This document shows positions 57,431-64,000 of a DNA stretch of 64,000 bases, one piece after another. Source of the DNA: Anaerolineae bacterium (GTDB lineage: Bacteria; Chloroflexota; Anaerolineae; Aggregatilineales; Phototrophicaceae); contig JAJEBE010000037.1 in NCBI GenBank assembly GCA_022822545.1, forward strand, positions 1-64,000, in the 5' to 3' direction. Both the position numbers and the translations under genes were made by a program. How positions within the stretch are numbered: position 1 is the stretch's first letter; every line of letters begins with the position of its first letter. A model generated the notes under the pieces. That model saw nothing but the letters and a program-made list of their open reading frames with translations, did not search any database and had not been told where the DNA came from.

Positions 57431-59560
57431 CTAGGGAAAGGCGTTGCCGATCAACGGCGCGATCACCAGCGAGACGATCGCCAGCAGCTTCAGCAGAATG
57501 TTCAACGACGGACCCGATGTGTCTTTGAAGGGATCACCGACTGTATCCCCGACCACCGCCGCCTTGTGCGCGTCCGAACCTTTGCCGCCGTAATTGCCGG
57601 CTTCAATATTCTTCTTGGCGTTATCCCAGGCCCCGCCGGCATTCGCCATCATCACCGCCAACATAAAAGCCGAAACCAGCGACCCCAGCAGCACGCCAAC
57701 CAGCGAGATCGGCGCGATGAAATCGCCAAGCGCGTTGCCCTTGCCGATCACCGCCAGCAGCGCCATGCCCACCGGCACGCCGACCGCGATGATTCCCGGC
57801 AGCAGCATCTGCTTGATGGCGCTGTCCGTGCTGATGGCGACGCAGCGTTCGTAATCCGGATCCTGCTCGCCTTCCATGATGCCCTTGATTTCGCGGAACT
57901 GCCGCCGCACCTCTTCGACAATCTGCTGGGCGGCATCGCCCACCGCCACCATCGTCAGCGCGCTGAAGACATAAGGCAGCAAGCCGCCGATGAAGAGGCC
58001 GGTGACAAATTGCGGGTTGAGCAGCAGATCAGCCGGATTCACCGCCGAGCCAAGCGCCGAACTGCCGCCGGCCGTCAGCGCCGTGATGAAGGCGGCTGTC
58101 AAAGCCAGCGCGGTCATCGCCGCCGAGCCGATGGCAAAGCCCTTGCCGGTCGCCGCGGTGGTATTGCCCAGGCTGTCCAGCGCATCGGTGCGCTCGCGAA
58201 CTTCTTCCGGCAAGTCCGACATTTCGGCGATGCCGCCGGCGTTGTCGGCCACCGGACCGTAAGCATCGGTCGCCAGGGTGATGCCAAGAGTCGACAGCAT
58301 ACCCACGGCCGCCACCGCCACCCCGTAGAGACCGGCTTGGGAAGTGGCGAGCAGCGTGACAACAACGACGATGATCACCGGCGCCAGCGTGCTCATCATG
58401 CCGAGAGCCAACCCGCGAATAACGACGATGCCGGCGCCGCCTTCGGCCGAGGCGGATAGCGCCTTGGTCGGCCCGTAGGTATCAGCCGTGAAAAACTCGG
58501 TGAAGTAGCCAATGAGCACGCCGCCGACCAAGCCGCTCAAGGTCGCGATGATGACGCCCGCGTTCTGCTCGCCGAATGGCAGGGTCAAGCCGAGGAAGAT
58601 CACCACGATGCCGATTAGAACGGAAGCGCTGTAGATACCGGTGCGGATGCTGCCGAGCAGTTGCTCTTGATCGGCGCCTTCTTCGGTTTTGACCAGGAAA
58701 CTGGCGATGATGCTGATGATCAGCCCGGCCGACGCCACCAGCAGGGGAAAGACCTGCGCCGCCAACAAGCCGTCGCCGGCGAAAGCCCCGCCGATGGTCG
58801 CCAGCGAAATGGCGGCGATAATCGAACTGGCGTAACTTTCGAAGAGATCGGAACCCATGCCGGCCACATCGCCGACGTTGTCGCCGACGTTATCGGCAAT
58901 GGTGGCGGGATTGCGCGGATCGTCCTCGGGGATGCCGGCTTCCGTTTTGCCCACCAGGTCCGCGCCGACATCGGCCGCTTTGGTATAGATGCCGCCACCG
59001 ACGCGGGCGAATATCGCGATTGATGTCCCGCCGAAGCCGAAGCCGGCCAGCGCTGACGCCGCCTGCGCCGCATCGCCCAATTGGTTGACGAATAGGATGA
59101 AGAGCAAGCTGATGCCCAGCAGCGCCAGCGAGACAACCATCGTGCTCATGACGGTACCGCTGGCGAAGGCGACGCGCAAACCGCGGTTGAGGCTTTGGGA
59201 AGCCGCTTGCGCCGTCCGCACATTGGCGCGTACAGCGATATACATGCCGATATAACCGGACAAGCCCGATGCCAGCGCCCCGCAGACAAAGGCCACCGCC
59301 GTCAAGATCGACATGCCCGAGCCGGGCACTTGGCTCAGGATGACAAGCGCGATGGTGACGATTAGCACCAAGACGGCCACGGCGCGATACTCGCGGCTGA
59401 GGAAAGCTTGCGCCCCCCGTTGAATGGCCGTGGCGATCTGCCGCATGCGTTGACTGCCCTCGTCTTGCGACAGGACGAAGTTGCGCTGATACAGCGCGAA
59501 GATCAAGCCAATCGCGGCGGCGGCAACAGCCAGCGTGACGGCGGTATTCATATCAACCAT
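57431..59560 (-). CDS. hppA: Membrane-bound ion-pumping pyrophosphatase
   Basis: Couples hydrolysis of pyrophosphate to H+ or Na+ transport. The 709-residue protein has about 16 membrane helices. The substrate motif is [20 protein letters not shown], followed by [20 protein letters not shown]. The distal motif [19 protein letters not shown] is near the C-terminus. The K+ site region reads [16 protein letters not shown]. Ala instead of Lys after GNTT fits the K+-dependent subfamily. Which ion is pumped cannot be decided here. The ATG at 59560 is preceded by AAGGGAG. Confidence 0.95.
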   Translation of the reverse strand: MVDMNTAVTLAVAAAAIGLIFALYQRNFVLSQDEGSQRMRQIATAIQRGAQAFLSREYRAVAVLVLIVTIALVILSQVPGSGMSILTAVAFVCGALASGLSGYIGMYIAVRANVRTAQAASQSLNRGLRVAFASGTVMSTMVVSLALLGISLLFILFVNQLGDAAQAASALAGFGFGGTSIAIFARVGGGIYTKAADVGADLVGKTEAGIPEDDPRNPATIADNVGDNVGDVAGMGSDLFESYASSIIAAISLATIGGAFAGDGLLAAQVFPLLVASAGLIISIIASFLVKTEEGADQEQLLGSIRTGIYSASVLIGIVVIFLGLTLPFGEQNAGVIIATLSGLVGGVLIGYFTEFFTADTYGPTKALSASAEGGAGIVVIRGLALGMMSTLAPVIIVVVVTLLATSQAGLYGVAVAAVGMLSTLGITLATDAYGPVADNAGGIAEMSDLPEEVRERTDALDSLGNTTAATGKGFAIGSAAMTALALTAAFITALTAGGSSALGSAVNPADLLLNPQFVTGLFIGGLLPYVFSALTMVAVGDAAQQIVEEVRRQFREIKGIMEGEQDPDYERCVAISTDSAIKQMLLPGIIAVGVPVGMALLAVIGKGNALGDFIAPISLVGVLLGSLVSAFMLAVMMANAGGAWDNAKKNIEAGNYGGKGSDAHKAAVVGDTVGDPFKDTSGPSLNILLKLLAIVSLVIAPLIGNAFP

Positions 59561-60211
59561 GGAACCAAACTCCCTTGCGCACTCTCATTTGCAGATCGGG
59601 CATACACAGAAAAACAAGCGCCAAGCGCTTCACTACAATTGTATCAGGTTGGTCGCTGTTCGCTTGAGAAAATACAAGCTAAAGATGCTATCACAGAACA
59701 GCGGAATATCAAGCGGGGTCATGGCGGGAGCGGTGGATTTCAAGGTATAACCTTCACTCTGTCAAGCCATAGGGCGGCTCTGTGAGTCGCTCGAAACTCC
59801 TCCAGTAATCTGACAAAACCATTTAGTCGCCTATTCCCGCGCGTTTTCTGCTACCCTGGGCAATATGATCGCCATCGCAATCCAGCATACAATCCGAAAA
59901 CATGCTGCGCCTAACCTCACACACAACTTTTATCGTCCTAAATCCGCAATTTCAGCGCCCAATATGCCGCTTTACCCATACTGTATAGATAGAGACTGGC
60001 AATTTGCCATCCTATTCCCGTATTTATCCATCCTGTTCATCCTATATCCGTCTTTTTTCGTTCCATTTTCGTCTATATGGCCTGGACTTGGCATGGCGCT
60101 GACTGAGATTCGCGTAACATTTCCGGCTTGTCTTCCCGAAGACTGCAAGCGACACAGATCGACCCGAATGCAATTGACCGCCTTCGCAAGCTATAATGTC
60201 GAAATCGCGGG
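59561..60211. other. 650-base intergenic region between hppA and the yraN-like gene
   Basis: The region is lower in GC than its neighbours. Near 60009-60050 a degenerate CATCCT-type motif recurs (CATCCTATTCCCG, CCATCCTGTTCATCCTATAT), like decayed tandem repeats. TATAAT at 60192-60197 may serve the downstream gene; TTGACC at 60174-60179 is only 12 bases away and too close to be its -35. I see no tRNA, terminator or convincing ORF. Confidence 0.45.
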
Positions 60212-60595
60212 ATGATGACAGCAATGAACATGCCCAAGGCAAAACAGACAGGCGCGAAAGGCGAGAGAATTGCGCAACGATTCCTTCGCCGCAAAGGTTA
60301 CACGATCCTCGAAACAAACTGGTCGAGCCTGGTCGGCGAGCTTGATATCATCGCCGAGAAGGATGGCCAGCTCATATTCGTCGAGGTCAAAGCCCGCCGC
60401 GGCGCCGATACCGAAGCGGCTCTGGCCGGCGTCACAAGCGCCAAACGGGAGCGGATGCAAAAGGCGGTGTATCAATATCTGGATCAGCGGGAGCTGGATT
60501 GGGAATGCGCCTGGCGGATAGATGTGATCGCGGTCGCCTTGGATGGCGCTGACGTGGCGCGAATCGCGCATGTGGAGAATGCTTTTGACTGGTGA
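60212..60595 (+). CDS. YraN family (UPF0102) endonuclease-like protein
   Basis: The 127-residue protein has the family core. GAKGERIAQRFLRRKGYTIL is followed by the PD-(D/E)xK-like segment GELDIIAEKDGQLIFVEVKA, then SAKRERMQKAVYQYL and RIDVIAVALDG. The biochemical role is not established, though a nuclease role is suggested by the fold. Several ATGs (60212, 60215, 60224, 60230) precede the conserved region, so the start is uncertain by a few residues. It overlaps miaA, and the two are probably co-translated. Confidence 0.85.
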   Translation: MMTAMNMPKAKQTGAKGERIAQRFLRRKGYTILETNWSSLVGELDIIAEKDGQLIFVEVKARRGADTEAALAGVTSAKRERMQKAVYQYLDQRELDWECAWRIDVIAVALDGADVARIAHVENAFDW

Positions 60596-61520
60596 AGCCC
60601 ACCCGCTAATCATCATTCTTGGGCCCACCGGCGTCGGCAAAACGCGTCTGGCAATTGAACTGGCGGGGAAGCTGAATGGCGAAATCGTCGGCGCCGACAG
60701 CCGGCAGATCTATCGCCACATGGATATCGGCACGGCCAAACCAACGGCCGAGCAGCGGGCGCAGATAGCGCACCATCTCATTGACTTCGTAACGCCGGAT
60801 TACAATCTCAGCTTGGCGGAATATCAAGACGCGGCTTACAGCGCTATCAACGATATTCATGAACGCGGCAAGCTGTCCTTCCTGGTGGGCGGCAGCGGGC
60901 AGTATATCACCGCTGTGGAAGAAGGCTGGTCGATACCGCGCGTCCCGCCCAATCCTGCGCTGCGCGCCGAGTTGGAGGACTATGTCGCGCAGACATCGCC
61001 GGGCACGCTGCACGACCGGCTGCGAAAAGTAGATCCCGTATCCGCCGATAGAATCCATCCCAACAATATCCGCCGAGTGATACGGGCGCTGGAAGTGCAG
61101 ACGCTCACCGGCCGAGCCATCAGCGAATTGCAGATGAAGCGTCCACCCCCTTATCGCCTTCGCCGCCTGGGTTTGACGCTGCCGCGTTCGACACTCTATC
61201 CACAGGTGGACGCGCGCGTTGAGGAGATGATCGCGGCCGGTTTTGTGGACGAGGTCAAGCGCCTGCTGGACATGGGTTACGCGCGGGACTTGCCGTCGAT
61301 GACGGGCTTGGGCTACCTGGAAATGGCCGGACATATATTAGATGGCGCGCTGCTGGACGAGGCCGTCGAACGCACAAAATTCAGCACGCATGAATTCATA
61401 CGGCAGCAGGACGTCTGGTTCCGCGGTCACGACAACGGCATTCTATGGCATAATGTGGAAGACTTGGATGTGGATGCGCTGGCGCAAGAGTTGCAGGAAT
61501 GGCTAGCCTCGGGTGATTGA
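60579..61520 (+). CDS. miaA: tRNA dimethylallyltransferase
   Basis: Adds dimethylallyl to A37 of tRNAs reading UNN codons. The 313-residue protein has Walker A ILGPTGVGKTRLA, DSRQIYRHMDIGTAKP, HHLIDFVTPDYNLSLAEYQ and VGGSGQYITAV, all standard. The frame is open from 60543, and the ATG at 60579 (or 60570) fits the first strand. It begins inside yraN. The final part ends WLASGD, without the usual C-terminal extension. Confidence 0.94.
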   Translation: MLLTGEAHPLIIILGPTGVGKTRLAIELAGKLNGEIVGADSRQIYRHMDIGTAKPTAEQRAQIAHHLIDFVTPDYNLSLAEYQDAAYSAINDIHERGKLSFLVGGSGQYITAVEEGWSIPRVPPNPALRAELEDYVAQTSPGTLHDRLRKVDPVSADRIHPNNIRRVIRALEVQTLTGRAISELQMKRPPPYRLRRLGLTLPRSTLYPQVDARVEEMIAAGFVDEVKRLLDMGYARDLPSMTGLGYLEMAGHILDGALLDEAVERTKFSTHEFIRQQDVWFRGHDNGILWHNVEDLDVDALAQELQEWLASGD

Positions 61521-61614
61521 TCGCCCTGCCAGCATCCGTCTCGGATTTCCCACATTATTGGCGGTATTCGCTGCCAACAACTGTCTGTGAAAATGATAGG
61601 CAAGCCCCGGCGAC

Positions 61615-62100
61615 ATGACTGACAAGCGACTGACCCATCTCGATGAGGGCGGCAAAGCCGTCATGGTGGATATCGGCGACAAAGCCGAGACGCGGCGTCT
61701 GGCGCGGGCTGCCGGCCGCGTGCGCATGAACGCCGAGACCCTGCGCTTGATTCGCGATGGCGACATCAAGAAGGGCGATGTCCTCGCTATCGCGCGAATC
61801 GCTGGCGTCATGGCGGCGAAGCGCGCGGCGGAGCTGATCCCGCTGTGTCATCCCTTGCCGCTGACGAGCGTCGCCGTCGATCTCACGCTCAACGAAGGCG
61901 AATCGGCGGTGGACATCCTGGCGACGGTGAAGACCACCGGCAAAACCGGCGCGGAGATGGAAGCGCTGACCGCCGTATCAGCCGCGGCGCTGACCATTTA
62001 TGACATGGCGAAAGCGGTCGACCGCGCGATGCGCATCAGCGATATCAGATTGCTGGAGAAGCGCGGCGGCGTCCGGGGCGATTATGTCGCTGATGAATAG
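61615..62100 (+). CDS. moaC: cyclic pyranopterin monophosphate synthase
   Basis: Makes cPMP from the MoaA product in molybdenum cofactor synthesis. The 161-residue protein has [17 protein letters not shown], the signature [11 protein letters not shown], and the active-site segment [20 protein letters not shown] with [11 protein letters not shown]. It is followed ten bases later by the moaD-moaE fusion gene. moaA, moeA and mobA are not in the window. Confidence 0.96.
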   Translation: MTDKRLTHLDEGGKAVMVDIGDKAETRRLARAAGRVRMNAETLRLIRDGDIKKGDVLAIARIAGVMAAKRAAELIPLCHPLPLTSVAVDLTLNEGESAVDILATVKTTGKTGAEMEALTAVSAAALTIYDMAKAVDRAMRISDIRLLEKRGGVRGDYVADE

Positions 62101-62109
62101 AGGCGGATA

Positions 62110-62841
62110 ATGCGAATCACGGTGCTTTTTTTCGCGACGCTGCGTGATGTCGTGGGCGCGCGGCAAATAAGCCTGGAGCTGGACGACGCTGCCGGCACGA
62201 TCGAGCGATTGCGCGCCGAGCTCAGCGAGTGCTATCCCGCCGCCGCCGATAACCTCAAGGTCGCCCTCGCCGCCATCAACGAGGAGTTCGCCTTTGATCA
62301 TGATCGCATCGGCGATGGCGATGAAGTGGCGTTTTTTCCGCCGGTGAGCGGTGGCGAACACGAGCGGCCGGAGATCTTCCGTTTGCCGCGCGAACCATTT
62401 AATCACGACGAAATCATCGCAGCGGTCACGACCGAGCGCACCGGCGCGGTCTGCGTCTTCACCGGCACGGTCCGCGGACGAACAGCCAAAGACGGTCACC
62501 TGCCGCAGACGGACAGCCTGGAATACGAAGCGTATGAACCGATGGCCCTCGCCAAGATGAAGCAGGTGGCCGCGGAAATCCGCCAGCGCTGGCGAAAGGT
62601 GGAGGGCATCGCCATCGTCCAGCGCCTCGGCCTGCTCAACGTTGGCGATAATACGGTGCTCTGCGCCTGCTCGTCGCCGCATCGCGATGACGGCTGTTTT
62701 GAAGCGGCGCGTTATGGCATAGATCGGCTGAAAGAGATCGTCCCGGTTTGGAAGAAAGAAGTTGGCGGCGGCGGCGAAAGCTGGATTGAAGGCGAGTATC
62801 ATCCCTCACCGGTCGATAGAGACCGCGCCCGACGCCTATGA
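62110..62841 (+). CDS. MoaD-MoaE fusion, molybdopterin synthase
   Basis: A single 243-residue chain carries both subunits. MoaD-like residues 1-83 (ITVLFFATLRDVVGARQ) end in FPPVSGG, the double glycine that is thiocarboxylated in free MoaD. MoaE-like residues from about 90 follow, with AVCVFTGTVRGRT, LEYEAYEPMALAKM, SSPHRDDGCFEAARYGIDRL and VPVWKKE. In Mycobacterium MoaX, a similar fusion, the chain is cut after the double glycine to activate it. Cleavage here is inferred, not shown. It is in operon with moaC and directly before rnc. Confidence 0.94.
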   Translation: MRITVLFFATLRDVVGARQISLELDDAAGTIERLRAELSECYPAAADNLKVALAAINEEFAFDHDRIGDGDEVAFFPPVSGGEHERPEIFRLPREPFNHDEIIAAVTTERTGAVCVFTGTVRGRTAKDGHLPQTDSLEYEAYEPMALAKMKQVAAEIRQRWRKVEGIAIVQRLGLLNVGDNTVLCACSSPHRDDGCFEAARYGIDRLKEIVPVWKKEVGGGGESWIEGEYHPSPVDRDRARRL

Positions 62842-62847
62842 GTTGCT

Positions 62848-63591
62848 ATGAGTGAAGACAGCAAAACCATAGCCGCCTTTGAAGCGCTGATCGGCCTTCG
62901 TTTTGAGAATCCCGATCTGCTGCGGCAGGCGCTGACGCACAGTTCCTACGTCAACGAATATGTCGGCGGCGCTGATATCCGCGATAACGAGAGGCTGGAA
63001 TTTCTGGGCGATGCCGTGCTGGATGTCATCGTCGCCGATATGCTCTACCGCCGCTTTCCGCATATCAGCGAAGGCCAGTTGACGCAGTTGCGCGCCGCCT
63101 TGGTCAAGACGGAGTCCCTGGCGGCAATCGCCGGCAGGTTTCGCCTCGGCGAGTTCCTGCTGGTGGGCCACGGCGAGGAGATCAGCGGCGGACGCCAGCG
63201 GCTGAGCACCTTGTGCCGCGGTTTGGAAGCGGTGATCGGCGCGATCTACCTGGATCGCGGCATGAGCGCAGCCGCCGACTTTGCGCTGCCATCGCTGATG
63301 GAGTTGCTGGACGATGTCATCGCCAATGACTCCCACATTGATGCCCGCAGCGAATTGCAAGAACGCTTGCAAGCGCAACGAAATGTCCCGCCAGATTACC
63401 GCGTGGTTGGCGAGCAAGGCCCGGAGCATGAAAAGGTATTCCGGGTCGAAGTCTCCATTGGCGAGGCGACGATCGGCTGTGGCAGAGGCCGGAGCAAGAG
63501 AGCCGCCGCGCAGGCCGCGGCCGCCGATGCCCTGCGCCGGCTTGATGAGAGCGGGCTGCCTGATTCAATCAAAGATGAACCCAAGGCTTAG
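62848..63591 (+). CDS. rnc: ribonuclease III
   Basis: Cleaves double-stranded RNA in rRNA and mRNA processing. The 247-residue protein has an N-terminal RNase III domain with LTHSSYVNE and the signature ERLEFLGDAVLDVIVADMLY. The second acidic patch is GLEAVIGAIYLD. A C-terminal dsRNA-binding domain has SELQERLQAQRNVPPDYRVV and GRGRSKRAAAQAAAADAL. The start follows the fusion gene by six bases. The stop shares TTAG with the convergent helicase gene. Confidence 0.96.
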   Translation: MSEDSKTIAAFEALIGLRFENPDLLRQALTHSSYVNEYVGGADIRDNERLEFLGDAVLDVIVADMLYRRFPHISEGQLTQLRAALVKTESLAAIAGRFRLGEFLLVGHGEEISGGRQRLSTLCRGLEAVIGAIYLDRGMSAAADFALPSLMELLDDVIANDSHIDARSELQERLQAQRNVPPDYRVVGEQGPEHEKVFRVEVSIGEATIGCGRGRSKRAAAQAAAADALRRLDESGLPDSIKDEPKA

Positions 63592-64000
63592 AAACGTCTG
63601 CTACGAAAACACTTGTCGCAGATCCGATAGCGATGCCGCGATGGCAGGGGCGCGCCGCAAGCTCGGCAGCGCCGCGCTGTGTTAAGATTCCGCAGCAGCG
63701 CTTCGTCGATTGAAAGCGACCATTCGCGCCGTTCCTCACGCACCTGGAGATGCGCTTGGCAGAATTGAGCGAACTCCCGCCGCCGCGATAGCCACAGGTA
63801 GATATCGGCGCAGGCGATAGAAAACTCCGCCGCTTCCAGGTCGCCGCCATCGCGGATAGGCACGGGAGCATCATCCGGCAAGGGAATCTGATAGCCCTCG
63901 AGGATCATGTGGGCGCAATCCAGCCAGTAGGCGCGCGTGCCCTTGCGGGTGGGCGCGTTGACCAGTTGCAGCGCGCTCGCCAAGCCCAGCTTCTTAATAT
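63588..64000 (-). CDS. C-terminal part of a probable SUV3-like RNA helicase (5' end beyond window)
   Basis: The frame is open to the right edge, so only the last 137 or so residues are seen. IKKLGLASALQLVNAPTRK is followed by EAAEFSIACADIYLWLSRRR, which resembles the SUV3 C-terminal region of DEAD/DEAH-type helicases. The very end has a two-pair cysteine motif, CRACGAPLPSRHRYRICDKC, a likely zinc ribbon. The helicase core itself is outside, so this is a tentative family call. It is convergent with rnc, overlapping by four bases. Confidence 0.6.
   Translation of the reverse strand, partial: IKKLGLASALQLVNAPTRKGTRAYWLDCAHMILEGYQIPLPDDAPVPIRDGGDLEAAEFSIACADIYLWLSRRREFAQFCQAHLQVREERREWSLSIDEALLRNLNTARRCRACGAPLPSRHRYRICDKCFRSRRF

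Overview
The window looks like chromosomal DNA of a free-living bacterium with moderately high GC, most likely a member of the Chloroflexota (Anaerolineae-like). This is an inference from the mix of families: an actinobacterial/Chloroflexota-type (type 2) OMP decarboxylase, an AroH-type chorismate mutase, a LipM octanoyltransferase, a T-box-controlled trp operon, a membrane pyrophosphatase, SH3b and LCP envelope proteins, a GAAC-N4-GTTC LexA box, and tRNA genes without an encoded CCA. There is no phage, plasmid, IS element, CRISPR array or obvious island. Nearly everything is housekeeping metabolism, DNA repair or transport.

Layout. 1-9909 (minus strand) is an aromatic amino acid block. A Trp-specific T-box leads trpE-G-D-C-F-nudix-B-A. 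A separate promoter and a structured leader with a terminator lead aroH-tyrA-aroA, with aroA running off the window. 10006-15973 (plus) holds polX, an SH3b membrane protein, ligA and an RlmI-type methyltransferase. 16003-26085 carries lipM, an LCP protein, an aquaporin, aspS, a small membrane protein with a GT-C-like protein, an HDAC-family deacetylase and a LexA-type-controlled uvrB. 26472-28095 has two CAT-anticodon tRNAs, lysA and tRNA-Asp. 28642-37231 is a mixed stretch: flippase-like protein, M24 peptidase, HtrA protease, HTH protein, NAGPA-like protein, Ldh-family oxidoreductase and sugar isomerase. It contains two copies of a MITE-like dispersed repeat. 37453-46184 has a heterodimeric ABC exporter, dinB, glgB and an MFS transporter. 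46511-53077 holds fhs and a compact pyrB-C-D-E-F operon with overlapping genes. 53216-56767 groups an SRPBCC protein, a photolyase and a carotenoid-desaturase-like enzyme. The rest is maoC, hppA, a yraN-miaA pair, moaC, a moaD-moaE fusion, rnc and the C-terminus of a probable helicase.

How it works together. The trp and aro-tyr operons convert PEP plus shikimate-3-phosphate to chorismate precursors, and chorismate to tryptophan and to the Tyr/Phe branch. Each operon is probably controlled by transcription attenuation in its own leader: a T-box sensing uncharged tRNA-Trp for trp, and an unidentified pseudoknot-like RNA for aroH-tyrA-aroA. The pyr genes make UMP. fhs supplies one-carbon units. 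uvrB and dinB each have palindromic operator-like sites at their promoters, and together with polX, ligA and the photolyase they form a sizeable DNA-repair complement.

The best candidate for something undescribed is the RNA leader at about 1943-2072. It has two long complementary segment pairs in A-B-A'-B' (pseudoknot) order, plus a nested hairpin, placed directly before an intrinsic terminator and the aroH ribosome binding site. It matches no riboswitch class I can recall. This was judged by eye; no structure prediction or database search was run.
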